From an uncultured Eubacterium sp. (GTDB lineage Bacteria > Bacillota > Clostridia > Oscillospirales > Acutalibacteraceae), in assembly GCA_900539325.1 (NCBI GenBank), contig UQCC01000005.1, positions 1-64,000 on the forward strand: a stretch of DNA of 64,000 bases. The letters run 5' to 3'. Positions within the stretch are counted from its first letter, which is position 1, and each line of letters starts with the position of its first letter. Under the pieces are notes generated by a model. It did not search any database and was not told the DNA's origin. It worked only from the letters and a program-made list of their open reading frames with translations. Positions 47,860-56,708 of this stretch are shown piece by piece. Position numbers and translations under genes: made by a program.

Positions 47860-50800
47860 ATGGACATTACTAAATCCGGAAATATAATAAAAACAAACAA
47901 AATATTCAATGCTCAAACCGTCGCTTTTACAACGATTTACGGCATAAGTTTTATTGTTTTTTTAATAATCAAGCAATTACTCAAGGGTGCAGTCGGTTTA
48001 TCGGCAGGTGTTGCAATGCCGATTGCATTTATTGTGGTTATGCTTGGTTTATTTTTTTGCGAAAAAAAATTTGTATTTGCAAACAGTATAAAATCATCAA
48101 AATCAAAGAAAGTATTAGGCTATATATTCAGATGTGCGGTTGATTTCGGCTTTTTCAAAATTCTTGATTTTACTCTCAACGATATGCTTGGACTGAGCAA
48201 AATGTTGGTTTATATGTTTTCTGCAATTTTGATATTTGTGTTTAATCTGTACTTTGACAGACTGATTGTATTTGACAACGCAGAAAAGCCTGAAAATAAC
48301 GGCAATACAAAGCTGTATAACTATTTCTTTTCAAACAGATTTATAGTATTTTCAATGAGTTTGGCACTTATCGGAATACTGTTTGTATTTATGATATTCA
48401 AGTTGTTCCCGTTTGGTGACACCACTGTATTGAGGATGGATTTGTATCACCAGTACGGTCCGCTTTTCGTTGAATTTTATGACAGAGTAACACATTTCAA
48501 GAGTTTTCTTTATTCGTGGGAATCGGGCGGCGGTTCAAGTTTTTTGGGCAACTATTTTAACTATCTTTCAAGCCCTATTTCGTTTTTGATATTCCTTTTT
48601 GACAGAAATCAGGTAGGCTACGCAATTTCAACTCTTGTAATTGTAAAAGGTGTTTTATCTGCCGGAACTTTCACATATTTTTTGAAAAAAAGTTTTAACA
48701 CTCATTCTTATACTTCCGCTTGTTTCGGTGTATTTTATGCTTTTTCCGGATATTTTCTTGCATATTACTGGAACATTATGTGGATTGACGGAATGATTTG
48801 GCTTCCGCTTGTTGCACTCGGCATTGAAAAAATCATCAACAACGGCAAGTGCAAAACATACATCCTATCGCTCTCGATTTTACTTTTCAGCAGTTACTAC
48901 ATCGGATATATGACTTGCATTTTTTCGGTTATATATTTCTTTGTATATTACATTGCAAACAAAGAATTCTCGGACAAAGTCAACATTTACAGCGAAAAGC
49001 AAAAGCCGCTAAAAACATTTTTTAACAACAGATTTGTAAACAGTGTGGTTAAATTCGGCTTGAGTTCGCTGTTTGTAGGCGTTCTTTGTGCGTGCTTTTT
49101 GATTCCGGTTTACTTTATACTTCAATCCTGCTCCGCAACTTCGGACAGCTTTCCGTCAACAGTTGAGCAAAACTTTAACCTGATTGATATGCTTTCCTCT
49201 CACCTAGCCGGACTTGAAACCACTATCCGTTCGTCGGGCGATGATGTATTGCCTAATATTTACTGCGGTATTTTGCCGACAATACTTTTGCCTTTGTATC
49301 TCATCAACAGAAGAATCGGACTTAAAGAAAAAGCTGCTTATGTTGTAATGCTTATATTCTTTATTGTAAGCTTTGACTGCAACATTCTTGACTTTATGTG
49401 GCACGCAATGCATTTGCCGAACGACCTGCCGTTCAGATATTCTTTCCTTTATGTATTTATTCTTTTGATTATGGCATTCAGATGCTTGATGAAATATAAA
49501 GGAATTGAATACAGAGATATTATGACGACAGGCATACTGCTTATGTTTTTGGTGCTTTACTACCAAAAGAATCCGACAAACAAGATAAGCGGATTTACAA
49601 TCTATGCCTCACTGATTTTCATAATGGTATGGACTCTTGTTTTGCTTGTAATAAAAAAAGAAAACTTTTCAAAATTCGTTATCGGCATAACCATTGCGTG
49701 TATGACATTTTGCGAAATAATAGTTACTGACAGCAAATCCTATCTTTTCACCCAAGAGCAAACGCCGTATGTTGAAAAAATGGACACAATGAGTGAAGCC
49801 GTAAATTATTTGAAAGAAAAGGACAACGGTTTTTACAGAACCGAATTGACCTATCTTAACACTCGTATGGACCCGTGTTTATACAACTACAACGGTATGT
49901 CAACTTTTTCTTCAATGGCATATGAAAGCTACAGCCAAACACAATACAGCCTCGGAATGTTCGGCAACAGAATTAACTCCTACACATACAACACACAAAC
50001 TCCCGTGTACAATATGATGTACGGAATTAAATACTTGATTAAGGACTCAAGCAGTCTTGATTTATCAAGCGATTACTACAAAAAAATATACACTACAAGC
50101 GGAAAATTCCAAATGCCGATTTATGAAAACAAATACACGCTTCCTGTTGCATTTGTTACATCAAAAGCAGTTGAGAATTGGGACAAAAGCGAGGGCAACC
50201 CATTTGATGTTCAAGAGGATTTGATTGACAAATCAACCGGAGTAAGCAATGTTTTTGTACCGGTTGATTATGTAAGCACAGACAGCTACAATGCCGATTG
50301 CGAGGAGGTAACGCAAAACGGAACTTACTTTGTTGATTCGATAGAAGAAAATACAGGCGGAAGCATTGATATAACCTTTAAATCGGTTAAAAACGGAAAT
50401 GTATATATTTACATTGACTCAAGTGAAATTGAAAATGTAAATTACTACTGGAACGACAGTATAAACACAACATATCAAAGCATCACAGAGCCATATATAC
50501 TTGATCTCGGCAAGCACAATGCCGGTGATGAAATCAAGGCATCAATTGATTTAAACGGTGTTACATCGAGCAGTGCATCATTCAGCATCTATGCATACAA
50601 CATCGACAACACAGTGCTTAATTCGGCATACGAAATGCTTTCACTCGGAAAAATGAATATTAAAAAGCACAGCGATACAAAAATCGAAGGCACAATAAAT
50701 GCAGGATATGACGGATATTTATACACATCCATTCCGTATGATGAGGGCTGGACAATTTATATTGACAATCACGCAGTAAAAACATTTGAAATAGGCGACA

Positions 50801-50967
50801 GCCAGCTTGGAGCTGCAATCAAGCAAGGTGAACACGATATTAAAATGGTTTACTCACCTAAAGGCTTAACCTACGGTTTGCCTATTTCCGCCTGTGGATG
50901 GATTGGAATATTCGGCTATGGCTTACTGAAAAGAAAAAAAGCTAAAACTGCATATAAAAAATTATAA
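47860..50967 (+). CDS. YfhO-family multi-pass membrane protein with N-terminal GtrA-like region
   Basis: A 1035-aa protein with well over ten membrane helices in the first 650 residues and a beta-rich extracytoplasmic tail. The YfhO core shows DTTVLRMDLYHQYGPLFVEFYDR, YSWESGGGSSFLGNYFNYLSSP, GYFLAYYWNIMWIDGMIWLPL and LPNDLPFRYSFLY. YfhO proteins are GT-C-like and are implicated in glycosylating lipoteichoic acid from lipid-linked sugars. Residues 1-145 add four helices ending CEKKFVFAN and NLYFDRLIVFDN, a pattern like GtrA flippases. It ends with a short helix and a basic tail. Confidence 0.85.
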   Translation: MDITKSGNIIKTNKIFNAQTVAFTTIYGISFIVFLIIKQLLKGAVGLSAGVAMPIAFIVVMLGLFFCEKKFVFANSIKSSKSKKVLGYIFRCAVDFGFFKILDFTLNDMLGLSKMLVYMFSAILIFVFNLYFDRLIVFDNAEKPENNGNTKLYNYFFSNRFIVFSMSLALIGILFVFMIFKLFPFGDTTVLRMDLYHQYGPLFVEFYDRVTHFKSFLYSWESGGGSSFLGNYFNYLSSPISFLIFLFDRNQVGYAISTLVIVKGVLSAGTFTYFLKKSFNTHSYTSACFGVFYAFSGYFLAYYWNIMWIDGMIWLPLVALGIEKIINNGKCKTYILSLSILLFSSYYIGYMTCIFSVIYFFVYYIANKEFSDKVNIYSEKQKPLKTFFNNRFVNSVVKFGLSSLFVGVLCACFLIPVYFILQSCSATSDSFPSTVEQNFNLIDMLSSHLAGLETTIRSSGDDVLPNIYCGILPTILLPLYLINRRIGLKEKAAYVVMLIFFIVSFDCNILDFMWHAMHLPNDLPFRYSFLYVFILLIMAFRCLMKYKGIEYRDIMTTGILLMFLVLYYQKNPTNKISGFTIYASLIFIMVWTLVLLVIKKENFSKFVIGITIACMTFCEIIVTDSKSYLFTQEQTPYVEKMDTMSEAVNYLKEKDNGFYRTELTYLNTRMDPCLYNYNGMSTFSSMAYESYSQTQYSLGMFGNRINSYTYNTQTPVYNMMYGIKYLIKDSSSLDLSSDYYKKIYTTSGKFQMPIYENKYTLPVAFVTSKAVENWDKSEGNPFDVQEDLIDKSTGVSNVFVPVDYVSTDSYNADCEEVTQNGTYFVDSIEENTGGSIDITFKSVKNGNVYIYIDSSEIENVNYYWNDSINTTYQSITEPYILDLGKHNAGDEIKASIDLNGVTSSSASFSIYAYNIDNTVLNSAYEMLSLGKMNIKKHSDTKIEGTINAGYDGYLYTSIPYDEGWTIYIDNHAVKTFEIGDSQLGAAIKQGEHDIKMVYSPKGLTYGLPISACGWIGIFGYGLLKRKKAKTAYKKL

Positions 50968-51054
50968 TTCAACATTATTTGTTGATTATATATAAAAATT
51001 CATTGAGCCGATAAATAAATATTTATATTAAAAATTAATATTAAGTGTTTATTT

Positions 51055-51078
51055 TTGACGCAATATGTTGTAAAATGT
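51055..51078 (+). promoter_or_regulatory. possible promoter of the PRPP synthetase gene
   Basis: TTGACG (51055-51060) is a good -35, but the matching -10 is weak (about TAAGCA, 17 bases on). The 140-base gap after the YfhO gene has no convincing terminator; only a short TCAACA/TGTTGA repeat is visible. Confidence 0.35.
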
Positions 51079-51107
51079 AAGCATAAATTGAGAGGAGTAT
51101 TTTTAAA

Positions 51108-52283
51108 ATGCCAAGAATCACAGCAGAAGAAGTACAAACAATCCCTTACGGTCCGTTAGGTATTATCGCTTTGCCGGGCACAGAAGCACTTGCCGCAAAG
51201 ATTGACAATTACCTTGTAAAATGGAGAGCGGAGCAAGCAGCCGCTCACAAAGAAAACATCGCATTTTACGGCTACCAAAGAGATACTTACCTTATTGACA
51301 CAACAATCGCAAGATTCGGTTCGGGCGAAGGTAAGGCTGTAATCAATGACAGCATCAGAGGCTACGACCTTTACATTATTGTTGACTGTTTCAATTACAG
51401 CGTAAAATACAATATGTACGGAATGGAAGTTCCGAAGTCACCGGACGACCATTTTTCGGATTTAAAGAGAGTAATCTCAGCCGCTTCGAGCAAAGCAAAA
51501 AGAATCAATGTAATTATGCCTATGCTTTATGAAGGCAGACAGCACAAGCGTTCTTCCCGTGAATCACTTGATTGCGCTATGGCTTTGCAAGAGCTTACGA
51601 CTCTCGGTGTTGAAAACATCATTACATTTGATGCACACGACCAAAGAGTTCAAAATTCAATTCCTCACAAATCATTTGAAAATGTTATGCCTACATACCA
51701 GATGATTAAGGCTATTGTTAACAATGTTGACGATTTGAGCGTTGACCCTGATCATCTTATGATTATCTCACCTGATGAGGGCGCAATGCACAGATGTATT
51801 TATTTTGCAACACAGCTTGGCGTTAACCTCGGTATGTTCTACAAAAGAAGAGATTACACAAGAGTTGTAAACGGCAGAAACCCTATTGTAGCACATCAAT
51901 ATCTTGGTGACAGCGTTGAAGGTAAGGATATTATTATTGTTGACGATATGATTTCTTCAGGCGAAAGCATGCTTGAAGTTGCAAAGAAGCTTAAAGAACT
52001 CAAAGCAAGAAGAATTTTTGTTTGCACAGCTTTCGGTCTTTTCTGCAACGGTCTTGAAATCTTTGACAAGGCACACGAGGATGGCGTATTTGAAAAAGTA
52101 TTTACAACAAACGGCGTATATCAGTCACCTGAACTTCTTTCAAGAGATTGGTATCAGAGCGTTGAACTTTCAAAATATCTTGCATACTTCCTTGATACAA
52201 TCAATCACGATTTGTCGGTATCATCTCTCCTTGACAATTCAAACAAAATTGACTCATTACTTAAGAAAAAGGGATTGAAATAA
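51108..52283 (+). CDS. prs: ribose-phosphate pyrophosphokinase (long, divergent form)
   Basis: Makes PRPP from ribose-5-phosphate and ATP for nucleotide, His and Trp synthesis. The PRPP-binding loop is DIIIVDDMISSGES (274-287). An active-site His lies in TFDAHDQRVQ (His177), and RQHKRSSRES follows the family's flexible-loop region. At 391 aa it is about 75 residues longer than the usual 315, with extra sequence at both ends. Many Clostridia carry this form; whether it replaces or accompanies a standard Prs is not visible. GAGAGGAG precedes the ATG. Confidence 0.88.
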   Translation: MPRITAEEVQTIPYGPLGIIALPGTEALAAKIDNYLVKWRAEQAAAHKENIAFYGYQRDTYLIDTTIARFGSGEGKAVINDSIRGYDLYIIVDCFNYSVKYNMYGMEVPKSPDDHFSDLKRVISAASSKAKRINVIMPMLYEGRQHKRSSRESLDCAMALQELTTLGVENIITFDAHDQRVQNSIPHKSFENVMPTYQMIKAIVNNVDDLSVDPDHLMIISPDEGAMHRCIYFATQLGVNLGMFYKRRDYTRVVNGRNPIVAHQYLGDSVEGKDIIIVDDMISSGESMLEVAKKLKELKARRIFVCTAFGLFCNGLEIFDKAHEDGVFEKVFTTNGVYQSPELLSRDWYQSVELSKYLAYFLDTINHDLSVSSLLDNSNKIDSLLKKKGLK

Positions 52284-52285
52284 TT

Positions 52286-52807
52286 ATGGCAAAGAAGAAA
52301 AAAAGCGGAATTTCAAAACTTGTATTTGTAATCATTTTCAGTATATTGGTAATGACTCTTATTCCAAGCGGAATTTACTGTGCGGTTGAAAGAATCAATC
52401 CAATACAAATGGTTTCATCTGTAATTACATTTAACAATGACGATTTAATTATCGGTAAATGGCAGAATGAAGAAAGAACATCTGCATATGAATTTTTTGA
52501 GGATGGTACATACAAATCATACTTTACTCAAAAATATTCACTTGAAGGCGAATATTCAATTAAAGGAAACAAGCTTACGCTCTTAAATCCATCAACTAAT
52601 CAAACAGTTGTTTATACTTTTTCGGTTAACAAAAAATCTTTGGAAATGTTGATTTATCAAGAAAACGGCTTAGATTCAAAATCAGACACCGACCAAACAG
52701 TAAAATACAACAAGGTTGACAGAATTGAACTTCGTGATCCTTTGGATGCACTCGGAATAATTGTTGACTCTTTAAAAGAAGGAACAACAGACGCATCGGA
52801 AGAATAA
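52286..52807 (+). CDS. small membrane-anchored protein with lipocalin-like C-terminal domain
   Basis: A 173-aa protein starting with a lysine cluster and one membrane helix (about 9-32). The rest is extracytoplasmic, with a repeating beta-strand pattern (IIGKWQNEERTSAYEFFEDGTYKSYF, then LEGEYSIKGNKLTLL). This resembles DUF5640/lipocalin-like domains in Firmicutes. No known role. It starts two bases after prs and has no terminator before spoIIID. Confidence 0.7.
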   Translation: MAKKKKSGISKLVFVIIFSILVMTLIPSGIYCAVERINPIQMVSSVITFNNDDLIIGKWQNEERTSAYEFFEDGTYKSYFTQKYSLEGEYSIKGNKLTLLNPSTNQTVVYTFSVNKKSLEMLIYQENGLDSKSDTDQTVKYNKVDRIELRDPLDALGIIVDSLKEGTTDASEE

Positions 52808-52814
52808 ATAAAAA

Positions 52815-52844
52815 GTAATACAAAATAAAAAGCGGTCATATCAT
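52815..52844 (+). promoter_or_regulatory. probable sigma-E promoter of spoIIID
   Basis: GTAATACA (52815-52822) and CATATCAT (52837-52844), 14-base spacer. The -10 agrees with the sigma-E consensus CATACAAT at six of eight bases and the -35 with GTCATATT at five of eight. The expected start of transcription, near 52850, lies in the loop of the inverted repeat. spoIIID is sigma-E dependent in B. subtilis. Confidence 0.5.
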
Positions 52845-52872
52845 TTATTCAGAAGGAGTAAATGATATGACC
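52834..52872 (+). repeat. perfect inverted repeat enclosing the spoIIID translation start
   Basis: Arms 52834-52847 and 52859-52872 are perfectly complementary (14 bp). The 11-base loop TTCAGAAGGAG is the Shine-Dalgarno region, and the ATG (52867-52869) lies in the right arm. No U-run follows, so it is not an intrinsic terminator. Confidence 0.95.
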
Positions 52873-53127
52873 AAAAATGTAGAATCAAGATGTATCGAAC
52901 TTGGCGAATACATTGCACAAAACAAAACAACCGTGAGGCAAACGGCAAAAGTTTTCGGCATAAGCAAAAGCACGGTACATATGGATGTTACAAAACGACT
53001 GGGCGAGATTGCTCCACTGCTTGCCGACAAGGTAAACGATGTGCTGCAAAACAACAAATCGCAAAGGCACATACGAGGCGGCGAAGCAACAAGAGAAAAA
53101 TATCGCCAAATAAAAAGAAAGAAGTAA
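52867..53127 (+). CDS. spoIIID: sporulation transcription factor SpoIIID
   Basis: Mother-cell regulator that adjusts the sigma-E regulon and leads to sigma-K. The 86-aa protein aligns along its length with B. subtilis SpoIIID: an HTH (TVRQTAKVFGISKSTVHMDVTKRL), then HIRGGEATREKY and a basic tail used for DNA binding. proC begins four bases later, so the two are co-transcribed. Confidence 0.96.
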   Translation: MTKNVESRCIELGEYIAQNKTTVRQTAKVFGISKSTVHMDVTKRLGEIAPLLADKVNDVLQNNKSQRHIRGGEATREKYRQIKRKK

Positions 53128-53131
53128 AAAT

Positions 53132-53929
53132 ATGTCTATCGGATTTATCGGTTGCGGAAATATGGCAAGTGCCATCATCTGCGGAATCATTGACAACAAG
53201 GCTGTAAAGGCGGAGGAAGTAAATGTTTTTGATGTTTATGCTCCCGCAACAGACAGCATAAAAGCAAAGTACAACATTAATGTTTTTGACTCCGAAGAAG
53301 AAATTGTAATTAACAGCGATACAGTAGTTTTGGCTGTTAAACCGAACATTCTCTCCTCGGTTCTCAAAAAAATTGACGGAGTGCTCGGCAACAAGGACAC
53401 CTTGATTATATCTATTGCCGCAGGCAAAAGCACCGAATTCATTGCAAACGAGTTGACGCACGACAACAGAATAATCCGTGTAATGCCAAACATCAACGCA
53501 AAGGTAAGCGAGGCAATTTGTGCATATACGGCAAATGCCAATGCGACCGATGATGACAAAAAACTTACGGAAAAAATCTTTTCGGCTGTCGGCAAAATCA
53601 TATATTTGGAAGAAAACTACTTCCCTCTTTTCGGCGTTCTCGGCGGTTGTACTCCGGCACTTGCATATATGTTCATTGACGAACTTGCAAGAGCAGGCGT
53701 GAAAAACGGAATGAAAAAGGATGTTGCACTTAAAATATCAGCACAGGCTGTACTCGGCAGTGCCAAAATGATTCTTGAAAGTGACGAGCATCCATATGAG
53801 CTTATTGACAAGGTATGCTCACCGGGCGGCACAACTATTGAAGCTGTTACCTCTTTGCAGGAAAGCGGATTTAACTCCGCAATACACAAAGCGGTTGACA
53901 AAGCCGTTGAAAAGGACAGCAAATTATAA
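53132..53929 (+). CDS. proC: pyrroline-5-carboxylate reductase
   Basis: Last step of proline synthesis, NAD(P)H-dependent. The dinucleotide motif is GFIGCGNMASA at the start. The family signature SPGGTTIEAVTSLQESGF lies near residue 230. ALAYMFIDELARAGVKNGM belongs to the dimerisation helices. 265 aa. It lies directly after spoIIID with only a weak Shine-Dalgarno, so its translation may depend on spoIIID. Confidence 0.95.
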   Translation: MSIGFIGCGNMASAIICGIIDNKAVKAEEVNVFDVYAPATDSIKAKYNINVFDSEEEIVINSDTVVLAVKPNILSSVLKKIDGVLGNKDTLIISIAAGKSTEFIANELTHDNRIIRVMPNINAKVSEAICAYTANANATDDDKKLTEKIFSAVGKIIYLEENYFPLFGVLGGCTPALAYMFIDELARAGVKNGMKKDVALKISAQAVLGSAKMILESDEHPYELIDKVCSPGGTTIEAVTSLQESGFNSAIHKAVDKAVEKDSKL

Positions 53930-53942
53930 TAACAATCAACTC

Positions 53943-53980
53943 AAAGCACTTGAAAGTAAAAAACTCAAGTGCTTTTTTAT
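53943..53980 (+). terminator. terminator after proC
   Basis: AAAGCACTTGA pairs with TCAAGTGCTTT (11 bp perfect, loop 11), followed by TTTTTTATTTG. Confidence 0.9.
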
Positions 53981-54010
53981 TTGTTTTGCTAATAGACAGG
54001 ATTATATATA
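53981..54010 (+). promoter_or_regulatory. possible promoter of the beta-helix gene
   Basis: TTGTTT (53981-53986) and TATATA (54005-54010) with an 18-base spacer, directly after the proC terminator. Weak match, but the gene needs its own start after a strong terminator. Confidence 0.35.
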
Positions 54011-54053
54011 AATGGTAATATATTTATATATGTATATAAAAGGAGAGAATACA

Positions 54054-55235
54054 ATGAAAAAAGTATATTCAATTTTAATCACCGTTTGCCTATTTTGCGT
54101 TTTTGCATTCGGCACATCAACTGTGTTTGCCGCACAAATTGATTCCGACACAGTCAGCGATGACGGAACAAGAATTGTTAACATTTCACCAAACGGTGAA
54201 GAGGACGACACACTTTCAATCCGCAGAGTACTTAAGGACAGTATGTGCAACAAACTTGTTGTTAACTTTGCACCCGGTGAATACACGCTGACTAATTCCC
54301 TGCCGATTTTTGACAACACAACATTTAATGCCAACGGTGCTGTATTCAATCAAAAAACAGATGGCAAAGGCTTGCTCATCAACGGATTTCATATGAACAG
54401 CTCATACGGAAAAGGTTCGGGCGGATACGGCTCACTCAAAAATGTTGTAATCAACGGCGGTACTTGGGTCGGCACAGCAGAGCCTAACACGGAAAAGACT
54501 TTGAAAGACAATGGATTTTATGTTGGCTACTCATCATTTTTGTTTATGCACGCTCAAAATATCACCATCAAAAACTGCTCATTCAAGAACAACTACAACG
54601 GACATTTCATTGAATTTGCAGGAGTTAAAAACGCAAGAATTGAAAACTGCAATATGGCTATGGGCGGAAGCAGATATGTAGGCGAAGGCTCAAACGAAGC
54701 TATCCAAATTGACAACACATATAAGCAGAGCAATTCTCCGTCAGGTGCTCCGTGGGATGACACAGCTTGCGAAAACATCACGATTTCAAACTGCAAAATC
54801 AAATTTGCAAGAGGTATCGGCACAAACAGAGTCGGCAACACATTTTTCAAGAACATTAAGGTTCAGGGTTGCACAATCACATCAACAAGTGAAGCACTCA
54901 ATATGTATGATGTACTCGGTTTGAATGTCAGCAAGTGCACAATCAAAGCCACAGGAAAATTCAAGGACTATCGTTCTGTTGCAATGTATGTTGGTCTTGA
55001 CAGTGTGCCAAAGGGTGGCAACGCTTCAAAGGCGAATGCAACAATCACCAACAACAAAATTTACGGCAACACAGCCGGACTTAAAATGTGGAACTTAAAG
55101 TCAAAAGCAAAGTTCAACAAAGTTACAATCAAAGGCAACAAAATCTATTGTAAAAAAGGCAAAGACAAGGCTTTGCAACACACAAAGAGCATAAAGAAAC
55201 TTGTTAAATCAAAGAACACAATTAAAAAATGGTAA
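54054..55235 (+). CDS. secreted right-handed beta-helix protein
   Basis: A 393-aa exported protein. A signal peptide (MKKVYSILITVCLFCVFAFG, likely cut after VFA) is followed by a parallel beta-helix with regular N/I/C ladders, such as NITIKNCSFKNN, ARIENCNMAMGG, NITISNCKIKF, IKVQGCTI and LNVSKCTIKA. The start of the helix resembles pectate lyase-type proteins, and NEAIQIDNT is a turn seen in polysaccharide-active helices. No catalytic Asp/Arg set of GH28 or PL families can be pinned down, so the role may be binding or lysis of a glycan. No sortase motif or anchor; the C-terminus is strongly basic. AGGAGAG precedes the ATG. Confidence 0.8.
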   Translation: MKKVYSILITVCLFCVFAFGTSTVFAAQIDSDTVSDDGTRIVNISPNGEEDDTLSIRRVLKDSMCNKLVVNFAPGEYTLTNSLPIFDNTTFNANGAVFNQKTDGKGLLINGFHMNSSYGKGSGGYGSLKNVVINGGTWVGTAEPNTEKTLKDNGFYVGYSSFLFMHAQNITIKNCSFKNNYNGHFIEFAGVKNARIENCNMAMGGSRYVGEGSNEAIQIDNTYKQSNSPSGAPWDDTACENITISNCKIKFARGIGTNRVGNTFFKNIKVQGCTITSTSEALNMYDVLGLNVSKCTIKATGKFKDYRSVAMYVGLDSVPKGGNASKANATITNNKIYGNTAGLKMWNLKSKAKFNKVTIKGNKIYCKKGKDKALQHTKSIKKLVKSKNTIKKW

Positions 55236-55238
55236 AAG

Positions 55239-55289
55239 AAAACGGCTTGAAAATTCTTTTCCGACACACAAAAAACGGCTTGAAAATTC
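55239..55289 (+). repeat. 18-base direct repeat leading into the terminator
   Basis: AAAACGGCTTGAAAATTC occurs at 55239-55256 and again at 55272-55289. Only the second copy is next to its complement (the terminator's right arm), but the first could pair with the same arm. Confidence 0.9.
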
Positions 55290-55304
55290 AGTTCAAGCCG
55301 TTTT
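55272..55304. terminator. bidirectional terminator between the beta-helix gene and metK
   Basis: A perfect 13-bp stem (55272-55284 with 55292-55304) and a 7-base loop. The terminal A/T runs serve both of the convergent genes. Confidence 0.85.
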
Positions 55305-55322
55305 ACTATTATAATGTATAAA

Positions 55323-56501
55323 TTACATATACTTTTTGATTTCGTCAACCTTATTTGTTTGCTCCCAAGGAACATTGAGGTCTTCTCTGCCCATATGACC
55401 GTAAGCGGCAACTGCCTTGTAAATCGGTCTTCTCAAATCAAGGTTCTTGATGATTGCAGACGGACGAAGGTCAAATACCTTGTTAACGATTTCGCTGATT
55501 TCGTCATCAGACTTCTTGCCTGTACCGAAGGTGTCAACCATTACAGAAACAGGCTTTGCAACACCGATTGCATATGCAAGTTCAACCTCGCACTTATCTG
55601 CAAGACCTGCTGCAACAATATTCTTTGCTACCCATCTTGAAGCATAAGCTGCTGAACGGTCAACCTTTGTAGGGTCTTTACCGGAGAAAGCACCGCCGCC
55701 GTGACGGGCATATCCACCGTATGTATCAACAATAATCTTTCTGCCTGTAAGACCTGAGTCACCCATAGGACCGCCGATAACAAATCTGCCTGTTGGGTTT
55801 ACATAAAATACGGTATCCTCATCCATAAGTTCGGCAGGAACAGTTGTTTTGATTACATTTTCAATAATATCTTCTCTGAGTTGCTCAAGAGAAACATCAG
55901 CACTGTGCTGTGAAGAAACAACGATTGTTGTAACACGAACAGGCTTGTTGTCTACATATTCAACGGTAACCTGAGTTTTGCCGTCTGCACGGAGATAAGG
56001 CAATGTGCCGTTCTTTCTTACTTCCGTGAGTTTGAGAGCAAGCTTGTGAGCAAGAGAGATAGGCATTGGCATAAGTTCCTTGGTTTCGTTGCAAGCGTAG
56101 CCGAACATCATACCCTGGTCGCCGGCACCGTTGAGGTTGTCCTCATCTTCTTCGTTGTTTTTAAGCTCAAATGACTTATCAACACCCATAGCAATATCAG
56201 GTGACTGCTTGTCAAGAGAAGTGATTACGGCACAAGTGTTGCCGTCAAATCCCTTTGCACTGTCGTCATATCCGATTTCGCAAACAGTTTTGCGAACAAT
56301 AGCGTTGATGTCAACATTTGCTTTTGTTGTGATTTCGCCCATAACATGAACCTGACCTGTTGTGCAGGTTGTTTCGCAGGCAACACGGGACTGTGGGTCC
56401 TGTTCAATCATAGCGTCAAGAATTGCGTCTGAAATTTGGTCACAGATTTTGTCTGGATGTCCTTCTGTAACAGATTCACTTGTAAATAAAAAGCGTGACA
56501 T
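55323..56501 (-). CDS. metK: S-adenosylmethionine synthetase
   Basis: Makes SAM from methionine and ATP. Family motifs: [28 protein letters not shown], and the P-loop-like [23 protein letters not shown]. 392 aa, full length. Its leader carries a SAM-I riboswitch, which closes a feedback loop on its own product. Confidence 0.98.
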   Translation of the reverse strand: MSRFLFTSESVTEGHPDKICDQISDAILDAMIEQDPQSRVACETTCTTGQVHVMGEITTKANVDINAIVRKTVCEIGYDDSAKGFDGNTCAVITSLDKQSPDIAMGVDKSFELKNNEEDEDNLNGAGDQGMMFGYACNETKELMPMPISLAHKLALKLTEVRKNGTLPYLRADGKTQVTVEYVDNKPVRVTTIVVSSQHSADVSLEQLREDIIENVIKTTVPAELMDEDTVFYVNPTGRFVIGGPMGDSGLTGRKIIVDTYGGYARHGGGAFSGKDPTKVDRSAAYASRWVAKNIVAAGLADKCEVELAYAIGVAKPVSVMVDTFGTGKKSDDEISEIVNKVFDLRPSAIIKNLDLRRPIYKAVAAYGHMGREDLNVPWEQTNKVDEIKKYM

Positions 56502-56550
56502 ATATATTACCTCTTTCTGTATAATTACTTAATTTTCGGCAAAAAGGACA

Positions 56551-56690
56551 AAATAAAAAGCACACGGCGGTTACCGTATGCTGATAATTCATCATTCGGT
56601 ATTATCTTACCGCAGGTATTAGCACCTTACAGATTGCAGGTTGCTGTGGTGTCACAGGGCCAGTCCCTCGACCACTCTTGATAATCTCTA
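56551..56690 (-). promoter_or_regulatory. SAM-I (S-box) riboswitch of metK
   Basis: Read on the minus strand, the aptamer (about 56600-56690) has the conserved S-box elements: ATCAAGAG, GAGGGACTGGCCC, TGA..CC, CAGCAACC and AAGGTGCTAA. P1 pairs GATTATC with GATAATA. The expression platform is a terminator: AGCATACGG (56574-56582) with CCGTGTGCT (56559-56567), then TTTTATTTT. A competing pairing of the P1 3' strand GATAAT with ATTATC (56583-56588) can form. SAM binding should stabilise P1, allow the terminator and shut off metK. Confidence 0.95.
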
Positions 56691-56708
56691 TTCCTTTTTA
56701 CTACACAT

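Noticed and set aside
50968..51000. Terminator after the YfhO gene
   Set aside because: Only a 6-bp AT-rich TCAACA/TGTTGA stem without a T-run; too weak to claim.
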